Source: JAJYQH01 sp036261615 (lineage in GTDB: Bacteria; Actinomycetota; Actinomycetes; Propionibacteriales; Propionibacteriaceae). From it: a stretch of 33,119 bases of DNA. Below, piece by piece: positions 26,497-33,119 of the stretch. How positions within the stretch are numbered: the first letter of the stretch is position 1; each line of letters begins with the position of its first letter. Location of the stretch: positions 1 to 33,119 of the forward strand of contig DATAKK010000003.1 in the NCBI GenBank assembly GCA_036261615.1, read 5' to 3'. The notes beneath the pieces were generated by a model, which made no database searches, was not told the DNA's origin, and saw nothing but the letters and a program-made list of their open reading frames with translations. Made by a program: the position numbers and the translations under genes.

Positions 26497-26976
26497 ATGC
26501 GTGTTCTCGGCTGGATCAGCCCCGGCACCTGGCCCGCCGTCGTGCGGGCCCTGCACGAGCGTCCGGACGCCGACGAGCTCCGGCTGGTCGTCGCCCACGA
26601 CCCGCACGACGCCCTGCCGGACGCACCGGCGTCCCTGTTCGGCAGAGCGCACCACCACGACCTGCCCGCCCGAACCACCCTGGGCGAGCACGAGGCGCGG
26701 GCCCTGCTCGACCAGGCCGCCGCCGCGCTCGGGCGCGAATGTTCGGCCCAGGTGCTCACCGGCCGGGTCGAGCGGGTCGTCGTCGACGCGGCGGTGGACG
26801 CCGACCGGCTCGTCCTCGCCCGCGACGGCGACCGCAGCCGGCTTGGTCCGCGCAGCCTCGGGCCGCACACCCGGTTCGTTCTCGACCACGCGCCGTGCAC
26901 CGTCGAACTGCTGTGGCCCGAAGAGCCGCCGGCCGTGTCGACGATCCCGCCGCCCCCGCCGCGCCCTCCGCACTGA
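26497..26976 (+). CDS. UspA-like (universal stress protein family) domain protein
   Basis: Small cytoplasmic protein of 159 residues. The C-terminal half contains ARDGDRSRLGPRSLGPHTRF and then LDHAPCTVELLW, which fits the nucleotide-binding end of Usp domains (usually G-x2-G-x9-G-S then HAPCPVLVV), though several glycines differ. The N-terminus is unlike classical UspA, and the last 20 residues are Pro-rich. The ATG at 26497 is preceded by GAGGAGG. It probably shares a transcript with the ArsB-like permease and may regulate it; that is inference. Confidence 0.65.
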   Translation: MRVLGWISPGTWPAVVRALHERPDADELRLVVAHDPHDALPDAPASLFGRAHHHDLPARTTLGEHEARALLDQAAAALGRECSAQVLTGRVERVVVDAAVDADRLVLARDGDRSRLGPRSLGPHTRFVLDHAPCTVELLWPEEPPAVSTIPPPPPRPPH

Positions 26977-27082
26977 CCGCACCCCGGCGACCGATGCACG
27001 ATTGACGGCCCGGGAGCGCCAAAGTTGCACACCTGCACGAGCTCCCTTCCCGGTTGTCAGCGGCCGGTGTTGACTTTTGCCC

Positions 27083-28084
27083 ATGAAGAAACTCATCAAC
27101 GACGTCGAGAACGTGGTTCTCGACTCACTGCACGGCCTCGAACTCGCGCACGGCGACCTCGTCCGGGTCGACTACGAGAACAGGGTCGTTCTGCGCAAGG
27201 ACGCGCCGAAGCAGGGCAAGGTCGGTCTGGTGTCGGGTGGCGGCTCGGGCCACGAGCCGATGCACGGGGGCTTCGTCGGCATGGGCATGCTCGACGCCGC
27301 CTGCCCCGGCGAGGTCTTCACCTCACCGGTGCCCGACCAGATGATGGCCGCCGACCAGGCGGTCAACGGCGGCGCGGGGGTGCTGCACATCGTCAAGAAC
27401 TACACCGGCGACGTCATGAACTTCGACATGGCCGCCGAGAGGGCCGCGGCCGAGTCGGGCGTGCGGGTCGAGAGCGTCGTCGTCGACGACGACGTGGCCG
27501 TCCAGGACTCCCTCTACACCGCCGGACGCCGGGGCGTCGGGCTCACCGTGCTCATGGAGAAGATCGTGGGCGCCGGTGCCGAGGCCGGTCGCGACCTCGA
27601 CGCGCTCGTCGCGCTGGCCAAGAAGGTCAACGGCCAGGGCCGCTCGATGGGCATGGCCCTCACCTCGTGCACCGTGCCCGCCGCGGGCAAGCCGACGTTC
27701 GACCTCGGCGAGGACGAGATGGAGGTCGGCATCGGCATCCACGGCGAGCCCGGGCGCGAGCGGCGCAAGCTGGCGTCCGCCCGCGAGGTGGCCGAGATGC
27801 TCGTCGAGCCCATCCTCGCCGACCTCGACTACACCGGCAGCCCGGTGATCGCCATGGTCAACGGCATGGGCGGCACGCCGCTGCTCGAGCTGTTCATCAT
27901 GTACAACGAGGTCTACCGCATCCTCGAGAAGCACGGCGTCACGATCGCCCGCAACCTGGTGGGCAACTACATCACGTCGCTCGAGATGGCCGGCACGTCG
28001 GTGACCCTGCTCAAGGCCGACGACGATCTGCTCAAGCTCTGGGATGTCCCGGTCCTCACGCCCGGGCTACGGTGGGGCGCATGA
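27083..28084 (+). CDS. dhaK: PTS-dependent dihydroxyacetone kinase, substrate-binding subunit
   Basis: Binds dihydroxyacetone covalently and presents it to DhaL for phosphorylation. It has 333 residues. The substrate histidine is H220 in GIGIHGEPG; H57 (SGGGSGHEP) and D110 (TGDVMNFD) complete the active site. The ATG at 27083 has no clear Shine-Dalgarno sequence; an in-frame TTG lies two codons upstream. The stop overlaps the dhaL ATG (ATGA). It is the first gene of dhaKLM, and no dha regulator is adjacent. Confidence 0.95.
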   Translation: MKKLINDVENVVLDSLHGLELAHGDLVRVDYENRVVLRKDAPKQGKVGLVSGGGSGHEPMHGGFVGMGMLDAACPGEVFTSPVPDQMMAADQAVNGGAGVLHIVKNYTGDVMNFDMAAERAAAESGVRVESVVVDDDVAVQDSLYTAGRRGVGLTVLMEKIVGAGAEAGRDLDALVALAKKVNGQGRSMGMALTSCTVPAAGKPTFDLGEDEMEVGIGIHGEPGRERRKLASAREVAEMLVEPILADLDYTGSPVIAMVNGMGGTPLLELFIMYNEVYRILEKHGVTIARNLVGNYITSLEMAGTSVTLLKADDDLLKLWDVPVLTPGLRWGA

Positions 28085-28701
28085 CAGATCTGAACCCCGA
28101 GGTGATCCACACCTGGCTGGCGGATTTCGCCAGCCAGGTGCATGACAACGCCGCCTGGCTCACCGACCTCGACCGTGCGATCGGCGACGCCGACCACGGT
28201 TCGAACCTCGACCGGGGCATGCGCGCGGTCGCCGCGCTCGACGCCTCGACCTTCTCCGACTCGGCCGCCTATCTCAAGAAGGCCGGGATGACCCTGGTGT
28301 CGACGGTCGGCGGCGCCTCCGGGCCGCTCTACGGAACCTTCTTCCTCCGGGTCGGCGCGGCGCTGCCGGCCGACGGCCCGATCGCGGCGTCCCAGTGGGC
28401 CGACGCGTTCGAGGCGGGACTCGCCGGCATCGTCCAGCGGGGACGCGCCGAGGTGGGCGACAAGACGATGGTCGACGCCCTCACCCCGGCCGTCAAGGCG
28501 TTCCGCGGCGCGGGCGACGACGTGGCGGCCGCCTGGCAGGCCGCGGCGTCCGCGAGCGCCGAGGGCCGCGACGCGACGGTTCCGCTGGTGGCCCGCAAGG
28601 GCCGCGCGTCCTACCTCGGCGAGCGGTCCGCGGGGCACCAGGACCCGGGGGCGAGCAGCGTCACCCTGCTCATCGAGTCGGCCGCACGCACCCTCGGGTG
28701 A
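28081..28701 (+). CDS. dhaL: PTS-dependent dihydroxyacetone kinase, ADP-binding subunit
   Basis: Carries a tightly bound ADP that is rephosphorylated by DhaM and passes phosphate to the substrate on DhaK. The 206 residues include the Mg-binding aspartates D31, D36 and D38 (LDRAIGDADHGSN), the loop STVGGASGPLYG, GDKTMVDAL, and the C-terminal RKGRASYLGERSAGHQDPGA. The ATG overlaps the dhaK stop. Confidence 0.95.
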   Translation: MTDLNPEVIHTWLADFASQVHDNAAWLTDLDRAIGDADHGSNLDRGMRAVAALDASTFSDSAAYLKKAGMTLVSTVGGASGPLYGTFFLRVGAALPADGPIAASQWADAFEAGLAGIVQRGRAEVGDKTMVDALTPAVKAFRGAGDDVAAAWQAAASASAEGRDATVPLVARKGRASYLGERSAGHQDPGASSVTLLIESAARTLG

Positions 28702-28726
28702 CCCGCGTGCCGGTGGAGGGCAGAGC

Positions 28727-30145
28727 ATGATCGGCATCGTCGTCGTCTCGCACAGCCACGCGCTCGCGCAGGCGGCCGTGGGCCTGGCCGACGAGATGGT
28801 GCCTCCCGACTCGCGGCCGTCCGTCGCCGTGGCGGCGGGACTCGACGAGACGACCTTCGGCACCGACGCGGCCGCCGTCGCCGAGGCCATCGCCCAGGTC
28901 GACTCGCCCGACGGCGTCCTCGTGTTCCTCGACCTCGGGTCAGCGGTGCTCAGCGCCGAGATGGCGCTCGAGTTCGTCGACCCCGAGGTCGCCGAGCGGG
29001 TGCGGCTCACCCCCGCCCCCCTCGTCGAGGGCCTCGTCGCGGCCATGGTGAGCGCCAGCACCGGGGCGGGGCTGGACGCCGTCGACCGCGAGGCCCGCGC
29101 GGGCCTCGTCCCCAAGGCGCAGCACCTGGGAGTCGAGCCCGAGGGCCCGCATCCCCAGGTGTCGGAGTCGGGGCCGGCGTCCGACGAGGGCGAGGAGTTC
29201 CGGCACACCCTCACCAACCCCCACGGGCTGCACGCGCGCCCGGCGGCGGCGCTGGTGTCGGCCCTGGCCGGCCTGGACGCCGATGTGCGGCTGCGCAACG
29301 CCAGCCGCGGTCTCGGGCCGGCGTCCGCGGGCAGCCTCATGCAGGTCGCGACCCTCGACCTGCGCCAGGGCGACGAGCTCGTGGTCCGGGCCAGCGGTCC
29401 CGACGCGCACACGGCGCTCGACCGGTTGCGCGAGTTGGCGGCCCGCTCGTTCGGCGACGAACCCGACGACGGCGGCGAGCCCGCCCCCGCGAGCCTCACC
29501 GAGGAGGTCACGGCACCGGTCGTCCGGCTGCCGGAGCCGGCCCCGGCCGACGGATACCGGCCCGGCCGACCGGAGGCTGAGCTCGAGCGCTTCGAGGTCG
29601 CGCAGAAGCGGGTCGACGACTACCTGTCCACCCTGGCCCGGCATCCCCGCCCCGACCTCGCGTCGGTGGCGCCCGGAGTCTTCGACGCCCAGCGCGCGCT
29701 GCTGGCCGACAGGTCGCTCACCAAGGGCGTGCGGCGCGACATCGAGGCCGGCACCCCGGCGATCGAGTCGGTGCGCGCCCGGTGCGACGAGCAGGCCGCG
29801 CGGTTCGAGGCCCTCTCCGACCCTTACCTTCAGGAGCGCGCGCAGGACCTCCGGTCGCTCTCGCGCCTGCTGTGCCTCGCGCTGCGCAACGAGCGGCTCG
29901 CCGTGCACCCCCCGCACAGCGCCCACGTGCTTGCCGGGCGCGAACTCGACGCGGCCACCGCCGCCGAGCTCGACCCGGCGTCCACCCTCGTCGTGGTCAC
30001 GTCGGCGTCCGGACGCAGCGGGCACGGCGCGATCCTCCTTGCGGCAGCCGGCATCCCGCTGGTGACCGGCGTCCCGGAGGCCGAGGAGTGGGCCGTCGGT
30101 GCGGTGGTCACCGTGGCACCCGACGGCACGGTCCGCGGCGCCTGA
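28727..30145 (+). CDS. dhaM: DhaM phosphotransferase: EIIA(Man)-HPr-EI N-terminal fusion
   Basis: Multidomain phosphocarrier of 472 residues that transfers PTS phosphate to DhaL-ADP. Domain 1 (1-130) is EIIA of the mannose type with H9 (VVSHSHALAQ). Domain 2 (about 157-243) is HPr with H169 in NPHGLHARPAA. Domain 3 (about 275-472) is the N-terminal part of enzyme I, with its phosphohistidine H433 in SGRSGHGAILLAAAGIP. The PEP-binding C-terminal EI domain is absent, as in E. coli DhaM, so general PTS proteins must supply phosphate. GGAGGG stands six bases before the ATG. Confidence 0.93.
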   Translation: MIGIVVVSHSHALAQAAVGLADEMVPPDSRPSVAVAAGLDETTFGTDAAAVAEAIAQVDSPDGVLVFLDLGSAVLSAEMALEFVDPEVAERVRLTPAPLVEGLVAAMVSASTGAGLDAVDREARAGLVPKAQHLGVEPEGPHPQVSESGPASDEGEEFRHTLTNPHGLHARPAAALVSALAGLDADVRLRNASRGLGPASAGSLMQVATLDLRQGDELVVRASGPDAHTALDRLRELAARSFGDEPDDGGEPAPASLTEEVTAPVVRLPEPAPADGYRPGRPEAELERFEVAQKRVDDYLSTLARHPRPDLASVAPGVFDAQRALLADRSLTKGVRRDIEAGTPAIESVRARCDEQAARFEALSDPYLQERAQDLRSLSRLLCLALRNERLAVHPPHSAHVLAGRELDAATAAELDPASTLVVVTSASGRSGHGAILLAAAGIPLVTGVPEAEEWAVGAVVTVAPDGTVRGA

Positions 30146-30155
30146 CCGCACCGGG

Positions 30156-30233
30156 TTCCTGCGAACTTCGCCCCACCTGCCACACGTAGCGCCTCCCGGC
30201 GGGGGTGTGGCAGCTGGTGCACGTTTCGCAGAA
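30156..30233. repeat. 78-bp cruciform-like palindrome, copy 2
   Basis: Same element as at 21407-21483. The right arms differ at one of 29 bases (30205-30233 against 21455-21483), while the left arm is more diverged. It starts 10 bp after the dhaM stop and ends before the promoter of the next gene, so it may terminate the dha transcript. Confidence 0.8.
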
Positions 30234-30259
30234 ACCGGCCGGGTGTCGGCCGGTAGCGT
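30234..30259 (+). promoter_or_regulatory. Inverted repeat and -10 TAGCGT before the APH-like gene
   Basis: ACCGGCC (30234-30240) and GGCCGGT (30248-30254) form an inverted repeat in the -35 region and run into TAGCGT (30254-30259). Six bases later is GTG 30266. The layout parallels that in front of menG. Confidence 0.4.
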
Positions 30260-30265
30260 GTGCCC

Positions 30266-31165
30266 GTGACCCACGACTGGCCGCACGCCGGCGACTGGCC
30301 GGACGCCGCCTGGCTTCGGTCGTGGTGGTCGCTGCCCGGGCCTCTGGACGCCGTCGAACTCGGGTCGGGCCTGCGGATCGTGGACGCCGACCGACGCGCC
30401 TGGCATCTCAAGCGCCGCGACCCGAGCCGGCTGGTCGGTGAGCTGTTCGTGCTCGCCCAGCTGGCGGCCGCCGGCGTCCCGGTGACCCTGCCCGCGACCA
30501 CCCGCGACGGGCTGCTCGAGGTGGAGCGCGACGAGTTCGCGTACTGGCTGTACCCCGAGATCGAGGGCACGCCCCTCGCCCAGCGCCCGGCGCTCGCCGA
30601 TCAGGCGACCCGGGCCGGCTGGCGCCGACTGGGGCGGGCCGCCGCCGACCTGCAGCGGGGGCTCCGCCGGATCGACCCCGACGAGGCCCGGCTCAACGGC
30701 GTCCCCGTGCGGCACGAGAGCGTGGCGCCGGCGCCCACCGGCGTCCAGGTGATCCACGGGGACATGCACGCGGGCAACGTGATCTTCCTCGACGGCCGGG
30801 TCTCGGGGTACCTCGACTTCGACCACCTCACCCTCGGCCCGCGCCTCGTCGACCCGTGTTACGCGTCGGGCGCCCTGCTCGCCCGGTTGATGGAGGTGGG
30901 GGGCGAGGTCGAGCGGCGCTGGCTCGAGCTCACCGGGGAGTTGTTCCGGGGGTGGTGCGCGAGCTGGGCGGCGTCCGGGATGCCGGTGGGCGACGACGAA
31001 CTGGACGCCGTCCCCGCCACCTTCGTCGAGATCGAGGCCGACTTCCGCGCCTGGCTGGTCGACACCGGCGACGATGCCGGGGTGGCGCTCACCGACGCCA
31101 TGGTCGAGGTGGTGCGGCGCCGGGCCGACGACCTCGTGGGCCTGGTGCGCGCCGCCGCGCGCTGA
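30266..31165 (+). CDS. Aminoglycoside phosphotransferase (APH/choline kinase) family protein
   Basis: Small-molecule kinase-like protein of 299 residues. The catalytic loop VIHGDMHAGNVIF and the metal-binding GYLDFDHLTLGPRLVDP are intact. The N-lobe has a lysine in RAWHLKRRDPSRLVGE. GTG 30266 is chosen because TAGCGT lies six bases upstream; GTG 30260 is also in frame. It stands alone downstream of dhaM, and its substrate is not predictable. Family members phosphorylate sugars, choline or antibiotics; resistance should not be assumed. Confidence 0.8.
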   Translation: MTHDWPHAGDWPDAAWLRSWWSLPGPLDAVELGSGLRIVDADRRAWHLKRRDPSRLVGELFVLAQLAAAGVPVTLPATTRDGLLEVERDEFAYWLYPEIEGTPLAQRPALADQATRAGWRRLGRAAADLQRGLRRIDPDEARLNGVPVRHESVAPAPTGVQVIHGDMHAGNVIFLDGRVSGYLDFDHLTLGPRLVDPCYASGALLARLMEVGGEVERRWLELTGELFRGWCASWAASGMPVGDDELDAVPATFVEIEADFRAWLVDTGDDAGVALTDAMVEVVRRRADDLVGLVRAAAR

Positions 31166-31191
31166 CCTCCGACGGCGGCGCTCTCCCGGGT

Positions 31192-31383
31192 CCCGGGAAA
31201 ATGCGCACCTCCTGACACTGGCCCCGCCCAGGAGGCCTCGAGGGTCAGCAGCGGCGCAACTTCACGGACGCGGGGCTCGCGGCCGGGCGTCGGTCGCGGG
31301 AAAATGCGCACCTCCTGACACTCACCCCGCCCAGGAGGCCTCGAGGGTCAGCAGCGGCGCAACTTCACGGACCCGGGGCTCGC
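31192..31383. repeat. Tandem duplication, period 103 bp
   Basis: Units begin at 31192 and 31295. The first 89 bases of each differ at about three positions. Each begins CGGGAAAATGCGCACCTC and contains AGGAGGCCTCGAGG and GCGCAACTTCACGG. The region lies between the convergent APH-like and CDF genes and has no supported ORF. Confidence 0.85.
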
Positions 31384-31436
31384 GGCGGCCCCGGAATGTG
31401 CACGAATCTCGGGGTAGAACCGGGCCCGGACGCCGG

Positions 31437-32468
31437 TCAGATGCCGATGTCCTGGTAGGACCGGGGGTCCTCCATCGGCTCGAGGTGGATCATCACCCTG
31501 AGGTCGGGGAACACGTCGAGCAGCGCGTCGGTGACGTCCTCGACCGCGTTGTGACCGTGCTGCACGCTCCACTCCCCCGGCACGAGCATGTGGAACTCGC
31601 AGAACCGGCGGTGCCCCGACTCCCGTGTGCGCAGGGCGTGGAAGAACATCTCCCCGGTGGTGAACCGGTCGAGCACCTCGAGGATCGCCGCGTTCTCCTC
31701 CTTCGGCAGGCTGATGTCCATCAGCCCCGCGGTCGACTGGGAGATCAGCTTCCACCCCGTGACGAGGATGTTCACCCCGACCGCGAGGGCGACGATGCCG
31801 TCCAGCCGATCGAACCCGGTGATCCACACCAGCCCGACGCCGACGAGGACGCCGACCGAGGTCCACACGTCGGTGAACAGGTGCTTGCCGTCGGCCACCA
31901 GCGTGGCGCTGCGGTGCCGGCGTCCGACCCGCAGCAGCAGCCAGGCGACGAGTCCGTTGATGACCGACGCGAGCACCGAGATGCCGAGGCCGAGGCCGAC
32001 CGATTCGAGCGCCCGGGGATGGATCAACCGCAGGACGGCCTCTTCGACGATGATCCCGGCGGCCACGAAGATCATCACGCCCTCGAGCGCCGCGGAGAAG
32101 TATTCGGCCTTGCTGTGACCGTAGTTGTGGTTCTTGTCGGGGGGCAGCACCGCCACCCGGAGGGCGACGTAGGCGACGATGGCGGCCACCAGGTTGACCA
32201 CGGACTCCGCGGCGTCCGACAGCAGCCCGACCGACCCGGTGATGCGCCAGGCCCAGGTCTTCAACGCGATGGTGACCAGCGCGGCGGCGATGCTCAGCAG
32301 CGCGAAGCGGGAGAGGTCCTCCGGCGGCCGGTGGCGGGGCGCGGTGGACGCCGCGGCGGCCGCGGCATCGGCGGCGGCGGGGATGCCGGCGGCCTGGCTG
32401 ATCGCCTCGACGACACGGGGGTCGGGGTGCAGGCGGCGGTCGGGACGCCGATCTCGGGTGCGGATCAT
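31437..32468 (-). CDS. Cation diffusion facilitator family transporter
   Basis: Proton-coupled divalent metal exporter of the inner membrane with 343 residues. A disordered, Ala-rich N-terminus (1-50) precedes six transmembrane helices (about 55-235) and a cytoplasmic ferredoxin-like C-terminal domain (about 250-343). The transport site has H196 and D200 in helix 5 (KHLFTD) and D85 in helix 2 (SDAAES); the position of the second helix-2 aspartate in YiiP is a serine (S89). YGHSKAEYFSA (116-126) is the family loop motif. Metal specificity cannot be assigned. The ATG at 32468 lies 45 bp after the mutase gene. Confidence 0.88.
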   Translation of the reverse strand: MIRTRDRRPDRRLHPDPRVVEAISQAAGIPAAADAAAAAASTAPRHRPPEDLSRFALLSIAAALVTIALKTWAWRITGSVGLLSDAAESVVNLVAAIVAYVALRVAVLPPDKNHNYGHSKAEYFSAALEGVMIFVAAGIIVEEAVLRLIHPRALESVGLGLGISVLASVINGLVAWLLLRVGRRHRSATLVADGKHLFTDVWTSVGVLVGVGLVWITGFDRLDGIVALAVGVNILVTGWKLISQSTAGLMDISLPKEENAAILEVLDRFTTGEMFFHALRTRESGHRRFCEFHMLVPGEWSVQHGHNAVEDVTDALLDVFPDLRVMIHLEPMEDPRSYQDIGI

Positions 32469-32513
32469 GATGATCCAGTGTCCCAGCGCGGGCGCCCGGG
32501 CCTCAACCCGGCG

Positions 32514-33119
32514 TCAGGTCCCGCCGGCCCGCGCGATGATCGCCGCTGCCTCGTGCGCCGAGTCCGGATCGAGGTAACGCCCGCCCCGGGGCGACGGGAC
32601 GCCGGCGGCGTCCACCTCGTAGAGCAGCGGGTGGGCGTTGGGGATGTTGAGCGCCTCGACCTCGGAGTCGCGGAGTCCGTCGATGACCGCGCACAGCGCG
32701 CGGAGCGAGTTGCCGTGCGCGATGACGAGCACCTGCTCGCCGGCTTCGAGGACGGGGACGAGCCGGTCGTGCCACAGCGGCTCGACCCGGACGATGACGT
32801 CGTGCAGAGACTCCGTGGGCGTGATGCGGACGTGGGGATAATCGGCCAGCGGCAGTTCCAGCTGCTGCACCTGAGCGGCGTCCAGTGGCGGCGGCGCGAC
32901 GTCGACCGAACGGCGCCAGGTGCGGAACAGCTCCTCGCCGTAGCGCTCGAGGATCTCCGCCTTGGCATGCCCGGTGAGGGCCCCGTAGTTGCGCTCCAGC
33001 AGCCGCCCGTCGAGATCGAACCGCTCCGGCCGCGGACCCACCTCGAGCAGCATCTCCGCCGTCTCACGCCCGCGCAGCATCGGCGAGCAGACCCAGTGCC
33101 GCGGCCACAGGCCCACCTC
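32514..33119 (-). CDS. gpmA: 2,3-Bisphosphoglycerate-dependent phosphoglycerate mutase (5' end outside window)
   Basis: Glycolytic interconversion of 3- and 2-phosphoglycerate. The C-terminal 200 or so codons are present; the first 45-50, including the RHG active-site histidine, lie beyond the right edge. Visible are ERNYGALTGHAKAEILERYGEE, WRRSVDVAPPPL and the second catalytic histidine in VIAHGNSLRAL. The frame is open to the last base, so the apparent in-frame GTG at the edge is internal. The segment CSPMLRGRETAEM replaces the more usual TSVLKRAIRT. Confidence 0.88.
   Translation of the reverse strand, partial: EVGLWPRHWVCSPMLRGRETAEMLLEVGPRPERFDLDGRLLERNYGALTGHAKAEILERYGEELFRTWRRSVDVAPPPLDAAQVQQLELPLADYPHVRITPTESLHDVIVRVEPLWHDRLVPVLEAGEQVLVIAHGNSLRALCAVIDGLRDSEVEALNIPNAHPLLYEVDAAGVPSPRGGRYLDPDSAHEAAAIIARAGGT

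Noticed and set aside
25020..27038. A 672-codon minus-strand frame opposite the permease and Usp-like genes
   Set aside because: His, Arg, Glu and Gly-rich translation typical of antisense frames in GC-rich DNA; the opposite strand has clear membrane helices and a ribosome site for the Usp-like gene.
27012..27045. GGGAGC...GCTCCC inverted repeat before dhaK as a terminator or riboswitch
   Set aside because: Six-base arms, a 22-base loop and no T-run; too weak to call.
30266..31165. Antibiotic resistance gene
   Set aside because: Only the general APH/choline kinase fold motifs are visible; nothing points to an antibiotic substrate.
31192..31383. CRISPR array
   Set aside because: Only two units with an 89-bp repeat and no short repeat-spacer pattern.

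Overview
This window is GC-rich and reads as a chromosome segment of an actinobacterium. The evidence is the GC-rich codon bias, many GTG starts, genes packed with 4-base stop/start overlaps, a 14-subunit type complex I with an NuoG that carries the extra N7 cluster, a menaquinone pathway, and several starts that look leaderless. A Propionibacteriaceae-like host is my best guess, but that is inference from gene content. No rRNA, tRNA, IS element or CRISPR array was seen.

Layout. Positions 1-8166 (minus strand) hold a geranylgeranyl-reductase-family gene, an 18-codon leader ORF, and nuoA-B-C-D-E-F-G; nuoG runs off the left edge. A divergent intergenic region (8167-8374) leads to plus-strand menF. 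From 9824 to 12117 (minus) lies a two-gene ABC exporter. Positions 12191-14711 (plus) hold menG/ubiE overlapped with a TM0106-type nuclease. Next come a minus-strand adenine-deaminase-like gene and the minus-strand operon menE-menA-menC-menD (transcribed from 20504 down to 15925). After these come a dienelactone hydrolase (+), a secreted GH3 protein with three C-terminal repeats (-), an MpaB-type DUF2236 protein (+), an ArsB-like permease with a UspA-like protein (+), the PTS-type dihydroxyacetone kinase operon dhaKLM (+), an APH-type kinase (+), a CDF cation transporter (-), and a phosphoglycerate mutase cut by the right edge (-).

Functional theme. About 20 kb joins NADH:menaquinone oxidoreductase with most menaquinone enzymes: MenF, MenD, MenC, MenE, MenA, MenG and a probable isoprenoid-tail reductase. 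This puts an electron-input complex next to synthesis of its quinone. menB and menH are not in the window.

The least ordinary part is non-coding. Three kinds of intergenic repeats are present: an 81-bp element in two inverted copies, a cruciform-like palindrome in two copies, and a 103-bp tandem duplication with a diverged copy elsewhere. A heptamer, GGACGCC/GGCGTCC, recurs about 120 times by hand count, in both orientations. Four plus-strand genes share an identical TAnnnT-6 nt-GTG start layout.
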